Positions 14,537-24,649 of a stretch of 45,704 nt of DNA are shown in pieces. Both the position numbers and the translations under genes were made by a program. Under the pieces are notes generated by a model. That model had not been told where the DNA came from and ran no database searches. It saw only the letters and a list, made by a program, of their open reading frames with translations. Position 1 is the stretch's first letter. Every line of letters starts with the position of its first letter. Source of the DNA: Clostridia bacterium (GTDB lineage: Bacteria; Bacillota; Clostridia; Oscillospirales; Acutalibacteraceae). The stretch spans positions 1-45,704 of the forward strand of contig JAFTXJ010000011.1 in NCBI GenBank assembly GCA_017461625.1, given 5' to 3'.

Positions 14537-17176
14537 ATGCAGTGGACAGGTCTTAACGAATTAAGAGAAAAATATCTTTCATTTTTTGAAAGTAAGGAAC
14601 ATCTTCGTCTTCCCAGCTTTCCTCTTGTACCGCAGGGCGATAAGAGTATTCTTCTTATCAACGCAGGTATGACACCTATGAAAAAGTATTTCACAGGTGA
14701 GCTTACTCCACCTCGTGAAAGAGTTACAACTTGTCAGAAGTGTATTCGCACACCTGATATTGACAACGTTGGTAAAACTGCCCGTCACGGTACTTTCTTT
14801 GAAATGCTCGGTAACTTTTCTTTCGGTAACTATTTTAAAAGAGAGGCAACAGCCTGGGCTTGGGAATTTTTTACAAAAGTTCTCGAGATGCCTGAGGACA
14901 AGCTTTATGTAAGTGTATATCTTGAAGACGATGAAGCCTATGACATCTGGACCAAAGAGGTCGGTGTCGACCCCTCACATATGGTTCGTTTTGGTAAGGA
15001 AGACAACTTCTGGGAGCATGGTGCAGGTCCTTGCGGCCCTTGCTCCGAGATTTATTTTGACCGTGGTGTTGATAAGGGCTGCGGCAGCCCGGATTGTAAG
15101 GTAGGCTGCGAATGTGACCGCTTTATTGAGGTTTGGAACCTTGTTTTCACTCAGTTTGAAAATGACGGACATAATAATTACACTCGCCTTGCAAAGCCAA
15201 ATATCGATACCGGTATGGGTCTTGAGAGACTTGCTTGTGTAATGCAGGGTGTTGACAACCTCTTTGAGGTTGACACTATTCAGAACACCATGAAGCACAT
15301 CATGGAAATTGCAGGCGTTAAATATCACGAAGATGATGATAACGATGTTTCTCTTCGTGTTATCACCGACCATATCAGAAGCACAACATTTATGATTAGT
15401 GACGGTGTTATGCCTTCAAATGAAGGCAGAGGCTATGTTCTTCGCCGTTTGCTCAGACGTGCAGCCCGTCACGGTCGTTTGTTAGGTATTGACCGTCCTT
15501 TCCTTTCTGAGGTTTGTGAAACCGTTATTAAAGACAGTGGCGATGCTTACCCCAACCTTAAAGAAAAGCACGACTTTATTATAAAAGTTATTCAGACTGA
15601 AGAAGAAAACTTCGGCAGAACAATCGACGCAGGTCTTGCTCAGCTTTCACAGATGATTGAAGATTCTTCTTCAGATGTTCTCAGCGGTGAAGATGCATTC
15701 AAGCTTTCAGATACATTCGGTTTCCCCCTTGATTTAACCAAAGAAATTCTCAATGAAAAGGGTATGACTGTTGATGAAGAAACCTTCAAGACCCTTGTGG
15801 CTCAGCAGAAAAAGCGTTCAAAAGATGCTCACAAGGCATCTGGTGCTGACGGTTGGGATGTTGCAGGTGTTGTAACAAAGGGCATTGAAGCTACCAACTT
15901 TGACGGCTACACTCAGACCGAATGTGACGGTAAAATTACAGCTATCATCGTTGACGGTGAACGTGTTGACTTCCTTGAACCCGACACCAATGCAGTTGTT
16001 GTTCTTGATACTACTGCCTTCTATGGTGAAGGCGGCGGTCAGGTAGGTGACACAGGAATTATTTCTAACGATAATTTCACATTTGAAGTAACAGCTACCA
16101 GCAAAACAAACGACGGTGTATATCTTCACCACGGTTCAATCGTTTCAGGTGAAAGCGTATCTGTTGGTGACAGTGTAAAGGCTACTGTTGATGCTGACAG
16201 AAGAGCTGCTATTGCCCGTAACCACACAGCAGCCCACCTTCTTCAGGCTGCCCTTCGTAAAAATCTCGGCTCACACGTTGAGCAGGCAGGTCAGCTTGTT
16301 AATGATAAGGTTGTACGCTTTGACTTTTCTCACTTTGCAGCCCTTACTCCCGATGAAATCGCAAAGATTGAAAGGGATGTTAATGAATTTATCCTTGCTG
16401 CTAATGAAGTAACAATGACCGAAATGCCCATTGAAGAAGCCAAGAAAATGGGTGCTATGGCTCTTTTTGGTGAAAAATACGGTGATGTAGTAAGAGTTGT
16501 AAAAGCAGGTGATTTCTCAACCGAGCTTTGCGGCGGTACTCATGTTTCCAACAGCGGTAAGTTGGGTCTTTTCAAAATTATTTCAGAATCAAGCGTTGCT
16601 GCCGGTGTTCGCCGTATTGAAGGTGTAACAGGCACAGGTGTTCTCAGCTACATTGATTCAATAAATTCTCTCGTTGCTAATACTGCTCAGGTGCTCAAGG
16701 TGTCAAATGTTGCAGACCTTGAAAAGAAGGCTTCATCAGTTATGGGTGAAATCAAAGCTAAAGATGATGAGATCAAAGCTCTCACAAGTGAGCTTACCGA
16801 AATCCGTTCAGGCAGCATGTTTGATAATGCCCAAGAAATTGACGGTCTCACGCTCATCACAGCCAACGCAGGTGAAGTTTCAGTTGATGAACTTCGTCAG
16901 CTTTGCGATAAAGCAAAGTCAACAGGAGAGAATGTTGTTGCTGTTATTGCTGCGGTTAATTCAGCCAAGGGCAGTGCAAACTTTGCAGTTTCTTGCGGTA
17001 AAGAGGCTGTTGCCAAGGGCGTTAAAGCCGGTGACGTTGTAAGAGCCGTTGCTCAGAAGGCAGGCGGTAACGGTGGCGGTAAGCCCGACTTCGCTATGGC
17101 AGGTGCCAAAGAGATTGATAAAATTGATTCAGCTCTTGCAGCAGCAAATGAAATTGTTTCATCACTTATCAAATAA
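14537..17176 (+). CDS. alaS: Alanyl-tRNA synthetase
   Basis: 879 residues from the ATG at 14537, preceded by AAGGAG (14522-14527). Any earlier start would fall within the T-box. The class II catalytic domain begins QWTGLNELREKYLSFFESK, with LPSFPLVP, INAGMTPMKKYF and GMGLERLACVMQGV. The editing domain carries HTAAH (about 561-565) and CGGTH (about 664-668), the zinc/editing signature. The C-Ala domain ends with GGGKPDFAMAGA. The enzyme loads alanine onto tRNA-Ala and removes mischarged Ser or Gly. It leads a run of closely spaced genes to 21,936. Confidence 0.97.
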   Translation: MQWTGLNELREKYLSFFESKEHLRLPSFPLVPQGDKSILLINAGMTPMKKYFTGELTPPRERVTTCQKCIRTPDIDNVGKTARHGTFFEMLGNFSFGNYFKREATAWAWEFFTKVLEMPEDKLYVSVYLEDDEAYDIWTKEVGVDPSHMVRFGKEDNFWEHGAGPCGPCSEIYFDRGVDKGCGSPDCKVGCECDRFIEVWNLVFTQFENDGHNNYTRLAKPNIDTGMGLERLACVMQGVDNLFEVDTIQNTMKHIMEIAGVKYHEDDDNDVSLRVITDHIRSTTFMISDGVMPSNEGRGYVLRRLLRRAARHGRLLGIDRPFLSEVCETVIKDSGDAYPNLKEKHDFIIKVIQTEEENFGRTIDAGLAQLSQMIEDSSSDVLSGEDAFKLSDTFGFPLDLTKEILNEKGMTVDEETFKTLVAQQKKRSKDAHKASGADGWDVAGVVTKGIEATNFDGYTQTECDGKITAIIVDGERVDFLEPDTNAVVVLDTTAFYGEGGGQVGDTGIISNDNFTFEVTATSKTNDGVYLHHGSIVSGESVSVGDSVKATVDADRRAAIARNHTAAHLLQAALRKNLGSHVEQAGQLVNDKVVRFDFSHFAALTPDEIAKIERDVNEFILAANEVTMTEMPIEEAKKMGAMALFGEKYGDVVRVVKAGDFSTELCGGTHVSNSGKLGLFKIISESSVAAGVRRIEGVTGTGVLSYIDSINSLVANTAQVLKVSNVADLEKKASSVMGEIKAKDDEIKALTSELTEIRSGSMFDNAQEIDGLTLITANAGEVSVDELRQLCDKAKSTGENVVAVIAAVNSAKGSANFAVSCGKEAVAKGVKAGDVVRAVAQKAGGNGGGKPDFAMAGAKEIDKIDSALAAANEIVSSLIK

Positions 17177-17188
17177 GGAGTTTTAAAT

Positions 17189-17527
17189 ATGGATTGCTTA
17201 TTTTGTAAAATAATCGCAGGCGAAATCCCATCATCAAAGATTTATGAGGATGATACAGTTTTTGCCTTTAATGATATTGATCCCCAGGCTCCCGTTCATG
17301 TGCTTATTGTTCCTAAGGTGCATATTGCCTCTGCTGACGATATAAACGAAAAAAATAGTGATGTAATTGCTCATATCTTTGAGGTTGCAGCCAAAATTGC
17401 AAAAGAAAAAGGTCTTTCTGACGGTTACCGCATTGTCAATAACTGTGGTGACCAAGCAGGTCAGACCGTTAAGCATATTCACTTTCACCTTATGGGTGGC
17501 AGAGATTTTACCTGGCCTGCAGGCTGA
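17189..17527 (+). CDS. HIT family nucleotide-binding protein (HinT-like)
   Basis: 112 residues, the usual length of HinT. The histidine triad is HIHFHL (96-101), with the upstream block IVNNCGDQAGQTVKH. CLFC at 3-6 is the possible zinc site found in this family. HinT-type proteins hydrolyse purine nucleoside phosphoramidates, including aminoacyl adenylates, so a place after alaS is sensible. AAGGAG precedes the ATG. The gene is 12 bases after alaS and 12 before the next gene. Confidence 0.93.
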   Translation: MDCLFCKIIAGEIPSSKIYEDDTVFAFNDIDPQAPVHVLIVPKVHIASADDINEKNSDVIAHIFEVAAKIAKEKGLSDGYRIVNNCGDQAGQTVKHIHFHLMGGRDFTWPAG

Positions 17528-17539
17528 TAGGAGGAGCTT

Positions 17540-18076
17540 ATGAATTTTCATAAAATGACTATTGCAGGGCTTGAAAGGGAGCTTCCTATCTGTGAGCTTA
17601 ATGAAAATCTTGATATTGCAGGTTTTATTATATTTGGCGACGTTGAGCTTACAATCGCTGCGGCAACAGAGCTTCTCAAAAAGTGCCCCGAGTTTGACTA
17701 TATCGTAACTCCCGAAGCCAAGAGCATTCCTTTGGCTTATGAAATGTCAAGGCAGTCAGGCAAAAAGTATTTTGTTATCCGCAAAAAACAAAAGGTATAT
17801 ATGACCAACCCTGTGAGCGTTGAAGTGCAGTCAATCACGACCCAAAGCGTGCAGACTCTCATTCTTGACGGGCTTGACGGTGAGCAGATAAGAGGAAAGA
17901 GAATTCTGATTGTTGATGATGTAATTTCAACCGGTGAATCTCTTATTGCGGTTGAAAAGCTTCTTGAAAAATTCAATGTCAATGTCGTAGGCAAAGCCGC
18001 TGTTCTTGCAGAGGGCGATTCTGCCGATAGGGATGATATTATTTTCCTTGAAAAGCTTCCGCTTTTCTTTAAATGA
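17540..18076 (+). CDS. Adenine-type phosphoribosyltransferase family protein
   Basis: 178 residues with the type I phosphoribosyltransferase PRPP loop ILIVDDVISTGES (about 122-134) and the upstream block FDYIVTPEAKSIPLAYEMSR, typical of adenine/xanthine phosphoribosyltransferase relatives. It should transfer ribose-5-phosphate from PRPP to a purine-like base, or act in regulation. The exact base is not readable. Annotations such as apt for this branch are often imprecise. AGGAGG precedes the start. Its stop overlaps the comEC start, so the two are translationally coupled. Confidence 0.8.
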   Translation: MNFHKMTIAGLERELPICELNENLDIAGFIIFGDVELTIAAATELLKKCPEFDYIVTPEAKSIPLAYEMSRQSGKKYFVIRKKQKVYMTNPVSVEVQSITTQSVQTLILDGLDGEQIRGKRILIVDDVISTGESLIAVEKLLEKFNVNVVGKAAVLAEGDSADRDDIIFLEKLPLFFK

Positions 18077-20292
18077 TGAATAAGTTTAAGTATCTTCCGA
18101 TGGCAACCGTTGGTCTGTCTTCTCTCGGGATTATGCTTGCAATTATATTGTCGGGCTATAATTTTGAGGGCGGAGCAGCAGCTGTTGCCATAGGAGCAGT
18201 TTTGTTAACAGTTACGGTAATTTCCAAAAAGCTTCGTGAAGTTACCGTTTTGTTTTATTTATCAGCGGCGCTTTTATTCTCGGGTATTTTAATGATTTCT
18301 GAATCAACCTGTAGTTTTGATGTTGCAAACTCTGTTACAGGCAAGGATTTGAGTGTTGTTGCTGAAGTGACGGGTGAAAAAGAAATTTACCCGTCAAAAA
18401 GTGTTTATATTCTTAATACCGAGTCAGTTGACGGCACTGAGGTTGATGTTAAGCTTCGCCTTATCAGTAACTCTGCTCTTAATGTTTATGCAGGTGATAA
18501 AATTTCTTTTGTTGCAGACATATATTCTGTTGACCGGTTTGATGATTCTGTCAGACGTTATTATATGTCTGAAGGTATTTATCTTGGTGCAAATATCTAT
18601 GATGAAGGCGAAAGTATTACACTGATAAATGACGGCAGTGAAACGTTTTTATTTAAACTGCAGCTTCTGCGTGATGAAATTAAAAGCAGAATCTACTCCG
18701 TTCTTCCCAATGAATACGGAGCAACAGCTATAGCAATACTTTTAGGCGATAAAAGCGGAATGAGCGATGAAACCCTGACTTCTTTCAGAGGCTCAGGCAT
18801 TTATCATCTTTTTGCTGTTTCGGGTTTGCATCTGTCCATATGGGTGTTGGGCTTTTTTAACTTTTTGAAAAAACTTGGTGTTTCCAAAAGGCTTAACAGC
18901 TTTGTGGCGTTGCTTTTTACATTTTTATTTATGCTGATTACAGGCTTCACTCCCTCGGTTACACGTTCAGGTATTATGCTTATTGTGATGATGTGCGGCA
19001 ATCTTGCAGGAAGAGTACCTCACAGCTTGAATTCTTTAGGATTGTCATTGTTCATAATATTAATGTTCAATCCTATGGCAGCTGCAAGTGTTTCGTTGTT
19101 GCTGTCATTTTCTGCAACGTTAGGTATTGTTACAGCTTATGAAGCAATAGACAAATTAATTGAATCAAAGCTAAACATCATTAAACCTGCATGGGTCAAA
19201 AAGGCACTCAAGAGCTTTTTGTCACTGTTTTTAGTGTCGGTTGTTGTAGTGATATTTACTTTTCCTGTTAGCAGCTTTACATTCGGTGAGGTCTGCCTTA
19301 TAGGCCCTGTTACCAATGTGCTTGTATCATATGCGGCAACATTAATGATGATTTTTGCAGGGGGAATAGTGCTTTTGTTTTCCGTACCCTTCGGAGTCAA
19401 TTTTTGTGCACTATCGTGTGGTGTGCTTGCCAAATATGTTATCGCAGTGTCAGATTATTTAAGTAATATTCCTTATGCTTCAATCAGAACCGATAGTATC
19501 CTGTTTACTGCATTTTTCCTGTTGGTGCTGTGTTCGGTTGTTTGTTGTTTTATTCTTATCAAAAACAGGGCGGCATTGTTTAAAGGAATTATGGCTTGTA
19601 TAATTTCACTTAGTATAGTTATTGGTTGCGTCAATGTGGTTTACCGTCGTAATTTGACTCAAATCCGCGTTATGGATGTTGATGACGGCATTTGCCTTGT
19701 TATCAAGAATAAAAGCAAAACTGTGGTGTTAGGCTGCGGAGCATCAGATAATTATGCGATTGACGATGTTAAATATGAGATTTATGACAAAACTCCGTCT
19801 TTGCTTGTTGTGCCCGATAATAACGAGTGGAACAGTTTGTTTTTTTCTGAGCTTTGTTCTTCTTTTGATTTTGAAAGGATTATAACAGGTGAAGATACAG
19901 GAGTAGAAAACGCAATTACCGAACCCGATTTTATTCTTAATCCGTGGAACGGCGGCAGTATTGAATTTCACAAAACCAAAGATATTACATATGCCTATTG
20001 TGTGTTTGGTTCAGATGATATGCTTATAATCTTTGATTCTGCTGACGGAGCTGAAATAACCGATCACCTTAATGCAGATGTATTGATTTGCTCTTACTAT
20101 CTGCCGATAAATACCGATTTAAGCTCATTTGGCAAAATTATTATTTCATCAACAAAAGCCGTTGGTGAAGATATGATTAAAAAATATACTGCAAGTAATT
20201 CCGATATTTACTCAACTCTCGGTGAAAATGACATTACCCTTGAGATGAGAACAGGCAGAGAAACAAAAATTTTTTATGATCAGGGCAGGTGA
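18073..20292 (+). CDS. comEC: ComEC/Rec2 DNA-uptake channel with degenerate C-terminal domain
   Basis: 739 residues. There is an N-terminal membrane region, a soluble OB-like domain (about 75-190) and a competence channel domain with the hallmark YHLFAVSGLHLSIW (about 243-256) and many membrane helices to about 520. ComEC carries one DNA strand across the membrane in transformation. The C-terminal domain aligns in outline with the usual metallo-beta-lactamase domain (IRVMDVDDGICLVI where DVGQGD is expected), but no HxHxDH metal motif is present in residues 540-739. It is therefore probably inactive as a hydrolase. The start overlaps the previous gene's stop. Confidence 0.9.
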   Translation: MMNKFKYLPMATVGLSSLGIMLAIILSGYNFEGGAAAVAIGAVLLTVTVISKKLREVTVLFYLSAALLFSGILMISESTCSFDVANSVTGKDLSVVAEVTGEKEIYPSKSVYILNTESVDGTEVDVKLRLISNSALNVYAGDKISFVADIYSVDRFDDSVRRYYMSEGIYLGANIYDEGESITLINDGSETFLFKLQLLRDEIKSRIYSVLPNEYGATAIAILLGDKSGMSDETLTSFRGSGIYHLFAVSGLHLSIWVLGFFNFLKKLGVSKRLNSFVALLFTFLFMLITGFTPSVTRSGIMLIVMMCGNLAGRVPHSLNSLGLSLFIILMFNPMAAASVSLLLSFSATLGIVTAYEAIDKLIESKLNIIKPAWVKKALKSFLSLFLVSVVVVIFTFPVSSFTFGEVCLIGPVTNVLVSYAATLMMIFAGGIVLLFSVPFGVNFCALSCGVLAKYVIAVSDYLSNIPYASIRTDSILFTAFFLLVLCSVVCCFILIKNRAALFKGIMACIISLSIVIGCVNVVYRRNLTQIRVMDVDDGICLVIKNKSKTVVLGCGASDNYAIDDVKYEIYDKTPSLLVVPDNNEWNSLFFSELCSSFDFERIITGEDTGVENAITEPDFILNPWNGGSIEFHKTKDITYAYCVFGSDDMLIIFDSADGAEITDHLNADVLICSYYLPINTDLSSFGKIIISSTKAVGEDMIKKYTASNSDIYSTLGENDITLEMRTGRETKIFYDQGR

Positions 20293-20296
20293 AACT

Positions 20297-21340
20297 ATGG
20301 CATCAATTACAGAAAGCGATCTTAAAAAGCAAATCCGTTCAAATGAATTTGATAATTTATATTTTATTTACGGCAATGAGGGTTATCTTAAAAAGCATTA
20401 CCTTGATACTCTGATTAAAAAAATTGTAGATGATAGTTTTAAAGATTTTAATCTTCATATATTTGACGGCAAAGGTATTGATATGAAAGAAGTTGCTCTT
20501 GCTGTTGAGGCACTTCCCATGATGAGTGAGCGTTCCTGTGTGGTTATTAAAGACATCAAGCCCACCGAGCTTGGTGATGGCGGTAAAGATGCGTTAGTGT
20601 CTTTGGTGTCAGATATTCCCGAAACCTGCGTTGTGATAATCTGTGCTCTCACCGTAGAGGCTGAAGGTAAAGGGTGGAAAGAGCTGATTTCAGCCTTTGA
20701 CAAATACGGAACCACTGTAAAGCTTGATAAAATGAGCCGACAGGAGCTTTCAAAGTATGTTATAAAGGGTGCAAAATCCAGAGGCTTTGATATTGATGTT
20801 ACCCTTGCTGATTATTTTATTTCAATTGTCGGTGACACAATGACCAATGTGTTAAACGAGCTTGAAAAGGTTTGTGCCAACTCAACCGACGGCAAAATCA
20901 AAAAAGAAAATATTGATGCCGTAACAATAAAAACAGCAGAGGTCAAAATTTTTGAACTTTCAAAAAATCTTGTTTCAGGCAACAGTGACAAGGCTTTCTC
21001 AATTCTTGATTCACTTATGAAACAGCGTGAAGAGCCGATTTCTGTTCTTGCCACTATCATAACGTCTTATGTGGATATGTACCGTGCCAAGGTGGCTGTT
21101 GCAGCAGGACACCGACCTGAAGATGCTGCCAAGGTTTTTAATTATGGTAAAAATGATTTCCGCTTAAAAAACGGGGCAAAAAATGCTTCTAAAATGAGCA
21201 TTGAATCATTAAGAAAAAGTCTTGACGTTTTAGCTCTTGCCGATGAAAAATTAAAGTCAACGTCAGTTGACGGCAGGTTTATTCTTGAAGAAACAATGAT
21301 GAAACTTTTTTTGTTAGCTAACGGAGAAAAGGTATGCTGA
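20297..21340 (+). CDS. holA: DNA polymerase III delta subunit
   Basis: 347 residues from the ATG at 20297, five bases after the comEC stop, with AGGTGA upstream. An earlier in-frame ATG at 20276 inside comEC is less likely. The sequence shows the HolA pattern: NLYFIYGNEGYLKKHYLDTL near the N-terminus, ALPMMSERSCVVIKD (about 73-87), then the C-terminal helical collar region. HolA opens the sliding clamp as part of the clamp loader. It follows comEC in many Firmicutes, often with rpsT next; here RNase M5 follows. Confidence 0.9.
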   Translation: MASITESDLKKQIRSNEFDNLYFIYGNEGYLKKHYLDTLIKKIVDDSFKDFNLHIFDGKGIDMKEVALAVEALPMMSERSCVVIKDIKPTELGDGGKDALVSLVSDIPETCVVIICALTVEAEGKGWKELISAFDKYGTTVKLDKMSRQELSKYVIKGAKSRGFDIDVTLADYFISIVGDTMTNVLNELEKVCANSTDGKIKKENIDAVTIKTAEVKIFELSKNLVSGNSDKAFSILDSLMKQREEPISVLATIITSYVDMYRAKVAVAAGHRPEDAAKVFNYGKNDFRLKNGAKNASKMSIESLRKSLDVLALADEKLKSTSVDGRFILEETMMKLFLLANGEKVC

Positions 21341-21936
21341 AAACAGACAGAATAATTATAGTTGAAGGCAAGTATGATAAAATTAAGCTGTCGTCAATAA
21401 TTGATGCAGTTATTATTGAAACCGACGGTTTCGGCATTTTTAAAGACAAACAAAAGCAAAAGCTTCTTCGTATGCTTGCAGATAAAAAGGGTCTTGTTAT
21501 TTTAACTGACAGTGACTCTGCAGGATTTACCATTCGTAACTTTATATGCGGATTTGTGTCTAAAGATAAAATTATTAATGCATATATTCCTGATATTTTT
21601 GGTAAAGAAAAGCGAAAAGACACCCCTTCCAAAGAGGGCAAGTTGGGTGTTGAGGGTGTTTCATCCGAAATCATCAAATCGGCTCTTGAACAAGCCGGGG
21701 TACTGTGCGAAGAAAACTCAAGTGTTAACAAAAGAACAGTCACCAAAACAGATTTTTATCTTGACGGCTTAACCGGAGGAAGCGGCAGCAAAGAAAAACG
21801 TCTGGCACTTTTAAAAAATCTTTCATTGCCTGAAAGAATGACCACCAATTCATTGCTTGATATAATAAACTCTTTTATGACTTATGATGACTACAAACAA
21901 GCAATCAGCAATATAGAAAGGATACATAGCTTATGA
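21334..21936 (+). CDS. rnmV: Ribonuclease M5
   Basis: 200 residues with a TOPRIM domain: VEGKYDK (10-16, catalytic Glu11) and TDSDSAG (58-64, metal-binding Asp59 and Asp61), followed by a C-terminal DUF4093-like part ([19 protein letters not shown]). RNase M5 makes the final cut of 5S rRNA precursor in Firmicutes with the help of ribosomal protein L18. It overlaps holA by seven bases and ispF by four, so the block is one operon. No rRNA genes are in this window. Confidence 0.88.
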   Translation: MLKTDRIIIVEGKYDKIKLSSIIDAVIIETDGFGIFKDKQKQKLLRMLADKKGLVILTDSDSAGFTIRNFICGFVSKDKIINAYIPDIFGKEKRKDTPSKEGKLGVEGVSSEIIKSALEQAGVLCEENSSVNKRTVTKTDFYLDGLTGGSGSKEKRLALLKNLSLPERMTTNSLLDIINSFMTYDDYKQAISNIERIHSL

Positions 21937-22406
21937 GAATAGGTCACGGATATGATGTTCATAAATTAACCGAAAACAGACGTCTTATAATCGGCGGTGT
22001 AGAAATTCCTTATGAAAAAGGTCTTCTCGGTCACTCCGATGCTGACGTTTTGCTCCATGCAATATCCGATTCATTGTTGGGTGCGGCTGCTTTGGGCGAT
22101 ATTGGCGGAATGTTCCCTGATAATGACCCTGCATTTAAAGATGCTGACAGCCTTGTTTTGCTCAGGAGGGTTGTTGAAGCTCTTTTTGAAGCCGGATTTA
22201 CTATTGGCAATGTGGATGCTACAGTTATCGCACAGAATCCTAAAATGAAGCCTCATATAGAAAAAATGCGTCAGAATGTTGCCGAAGCTTGCCAGGTGGA
22301 TATCAGTTGCATCAACATCAAAGCAACCACTGAAGAATGGCTCGGCTTCACCGGAGCAGGTGAAGGTATAGCTGCTCACAGCGTTTGTCTGATTAACGAG
22401 CGTTAA
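21933..22406 (+). CDS. ispF: 2-C-methyl-D-erythritol 2,4-cyclodiphosphate synthase
   Basis: 157 residues, normal for the family. The N-terminus [12 protein letters not shown] contains the metal-binding Asp8 and His10. [20 protein letters not shown] and [16 protein letters not shown] complete the signature. The enzyme forms the cyclic diphosphate in the non-mevalonate isoprenoid pathway. Its ATG overlaps the stop of rnmV (ATGA). It ends this run; a new promoter lies just downstream. Confidence 0.96.
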   Translation: MRIGHGYDVHKLTENRRLIIGGVEIPYEKGLLGHSDADVLLHAISDSLLGAAALGDIGGMFPDNDPAFKDADSLVLLRRVVEALFEAGFTIGNVDATVIAQNPKMKPHIEKMRQNVAEACQVDISCINIKATTEEWLGFTGAGEGIAAHSVCLINER

Positions 22407-22414
22407 ATTTTTTA

Positions 22415-22443
22415 TTGCATTAAAAAGATGAGTGTGATAAAAT
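22415..22443 (+). promoter_or_regulatory. Promoter of cdaA-cdaR
   Basis: TTGCAT (22415-22420), a 17-nt spacer and TAAAAT (22438-22443), about 28 bp before the cdaA start. Confidence 0.5.
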
Positions 22444-22471
22444 ATTCTAAATAAACATTCGGGAGTCATTT

Positions 22472-23356
22472 ATGGACAATTTTGTTTCTAATCTTTTGGA
22501 TATATGGAATAAGCTTGTCGCTTTGATATATTCATACGATTTTATCATTGACACAATAGATATTCTGCTTGTTGCTTTTATTGCATACAAGCTTATTAAG
22601 TTTATGCGTGAGAGCCGAGCTCTTCACGTTGTTAAGGGTATTATTCTTATTCTTGTGGTGTATTTTATAATCAAAACATTAGGCATGCAGGCAAGCACCT
22701 TCTTGTTTGAAATGCTTATGAGCAGCTTCATTCTTGTTTTGGTTATTCTTTTTGCACCTGAGTTGCGTCATGCTCTTGAAAGTGTGGGCAGAAGCCGTTT
22801 TTCTGTTTTCAGATTTTTAGGGTTTAGCAACAGAAACTCCGTATCTCAAAACAGGCAGAAAAAAGCAGTTCTTGAAATCTGCAAGGCTTGCAATGATATG
22901 AGTGAAAAAAAGATCGGTGCTCTTATTGTTATTGAACGTGATGTTGCTTTAAATGAAGTTGTTTCCACAGGTATCCCTCTTGATGCTGTTGTAAGCAAAG
23001 AGCTCATTGGCAATATCTTCTTCCCAAATTCACCTTTGCACGACGGTGCAGTTATCATCCGTGATGGCAGAGTCTGTGCCGCAGGTTGTATTCTTCCTCT
23101 TACTCAGAATACAAATATCAGCTCTGATTTAGGTACTCGTCACCGTGCATCCCTTGGTGTAAGTGAGCAGAGTGATGCAGTTGTAGTTGTTGTTTCTGAA
23201 GAAACAGGTCAGGTGTCTGTTGTTCATAAAGGCGTGCTTGAAAGAGATGTTTCTGACGGTGTTCTTATTGAACTTCTTACTTCGTATTTTTCTTCAAATG
23301 TTTCTCAGCCTCCAAAGCGATTTAATATAATCAGAAACAAGGAGGATAAGAAATAA
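22472..23356 (+). CDS. cdaA: Diadenylate cyclase CdaA (c-di-AMP synthase)
   Basis: 294 residues. The N-terminal part has three membrane helices (about 28-95), followed by the DAC domain with the DGA motif in SPLHDGAVIIRDGR (about 190) and the RHR motif in LGTRHRASLG (about 223), both needed to join two ATP into c-di-AMP. CGGGAG precedes the ATG. The stop overlaps the start of cdaR, its usual regulator. c-di-AMP controls potassium and osmotic balance and cell-wall state in Firmicutes. The glmM gene that often follows is not present here. Confidence 0.96.
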   Translation: MDNFVSNLLDIWNKLVALIYSYDFIIDTIDILLVAFIAYKLIKFMRESRALHVVKGIILILVVYFIIKTLGMQASTFLFEMLMSSFILVLVILFAPELRHALESVGRSRFSVFRFLGFSNRNSVSQNRQKKAVLEICKACNDMSEKKIGALIVIERDVALNEVVSTGIPLDAVVSKELIGNIFFPNSPLHDGAVIIRDGRVCAAGCILPLTQNTNISSDLGTRHRASLGVSEQSDAVVVVVSEETGQVSVVHKGVLERDVSDGVLIELLTSYFSSNVSQPPKRFNIIRNKEDKK

Positions 23357-24645
23357 TGAAAAAGAACAAATTCAGTGTGCATAGCCTTTTTCAGGATAAC
23401 AGATTTGTTATGATTTTTTCACTGGTTATAGCAGTGATTTTTTGGGCATCTGTCTGCATTGCTTTTTCTCCTGAAACAGAGGTTGTTGTTGAAAATGTTC
23501 CTGTTAAAATTGATATGGAAAACAGTGTTCCTTCCCAGTACGGGCTTAAAATGTTCGGTGAAAATAATTATACTGTTGACATAACAATCAGCGGCAGCAA
23601 ATATATTATCGGCGGCAGGTCAATCACAGCTGATGATTTTAAAGTTACCGCATCAACTTCTCTTGTTACTTCAGCAGGAACTCATTCTCTTCAACTTAAA
23701 GTTAGCAAGGCTGACGAAAGCTCTAATTTCACTATCGAAGATTATTCTGAATCTTTTATAAGTGTTTATTTTGATGAATATGCCGAGGCTCAGGCTAATA
23801 TTGAAGTGAGGATTGAGGGCGACAGAATTACCGAAGGGGATTATATTTCTGATGAAAATTATATTACCGACAGAAAAACTGTTTTAGTCGGTGGTCCTGC
23901 TCTTGAAATTTCACAACTTTCAAAGGTTGAGGCAGTTGTCAATGTTGAAGAACCTATTGAAAAAAGCACTGCATTTGATGCTGTGTTAAGTGCTGTTGAT
24001 AAAAACGGCAATGAACTTAATTTTATAACCTTTGACGGTGAAAATAATTCGGCTATGACTGTTACTATACCTGTTTACAAAAAAGTTAAGCTGCCTGTAA
24101 ATATCGGATTTTCTAATTCTCCGTCAAATTACATCACATCTCCGCTTAAATATACCTGTGCACCGGAGAATGTAAATGTTGCTCTTCTTCAGAACGGAAC
24201 AGAAACCGAGTCTCTTGAAGTGGCAGATGTTGATTTCTCTTCATTAAAACCCGGTGTCAACACCTTTAAGTTTAAGCTTGCTGATATAAGCGGAGTTAAA
24301 CCTCTTGCAGGCTATTCTGATACCGTTACTGTCAAAGTAACAGTGCCCGAGCTGGCAGAGGGTGTTTTCGATATTCAAAGCAATAACATCAGCATTTCCA
24401 ATGCTCCTATTGACCGTTCAATTAACTTCACCTCATCAAAGTTAAGGGGCGTAACAGTTTACGGTGAGCAGTCTGAAATTGATGCTCTCAATGCAGACAC
24501 AATCAAAGCCCGTATAGATATGGCAGGTGTAGAAATTAAAGACGGTCGCAACACAGTTGAGCTTCCGCTTTATATCAAAGATTCTTACGGTTGCTGGATT
24601 TACGGCACATACGAAATTACGTTCACATCACAAAAGATCAGCTGA
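23356..24645 (+). CDS. cdaR: YbbR-domain regulator of CdaA (CdaR)
   Basis: 429 residues. There is one N-terminal membrane segment (about 19-37, FVMIFSLVIAVIFWASVCIAF) and then repeated YbbR domains outside the membrane (ENVPVKIDMENSVPSQYGL at about 49-67, with further copies beginning near 145, 235 and 325). CdaR binds CdaA in the membrane and modulates c-di-AMP synthesis. GGAGG lies 13 bases before the ATG, and the start overlaps the cdaA stop by one base, showing a two-gene operon that ends in the terminator at 24650-24678. Confidence 0.92.
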   Translation: MKKNKFSVHSLFQDNRFVMIFSLVIAVIFWASVCIAFSPETEVVVENVPVKIDMENSVPSQYGLKMFGENNYTVDITISGSKYIIGGRSITADDFKVTASTSLVTSAGTHSLQLKVSKADESSNFTIEDYSESFISVYFDEYAEAQANIEVRIEGDRITEGDYISDENYITDRKTVLVGGPALEISQLSKVEAVVNVEEPIEKSTAFDAVLSAVDKNGNELNFITFDGENNSAMTVTIPVYKKVKLPVNIGFSNSPSNYITSPLKYTCAPENVNVALLQNGTETESLEVADVDFSSLKPGVNTFKFKLADISGVKPLAGYSDTVTVKVTVPELAEGVFDIQSNNISISNAPIDRSINFTSSKLRGVTVYGEQSEIDALNADTIKARIDMAGVEIKDGRNTVELPLYIKDSYGCWIYGTYEITFTSQKIS

Positions 24646-24649
24646 TCAG

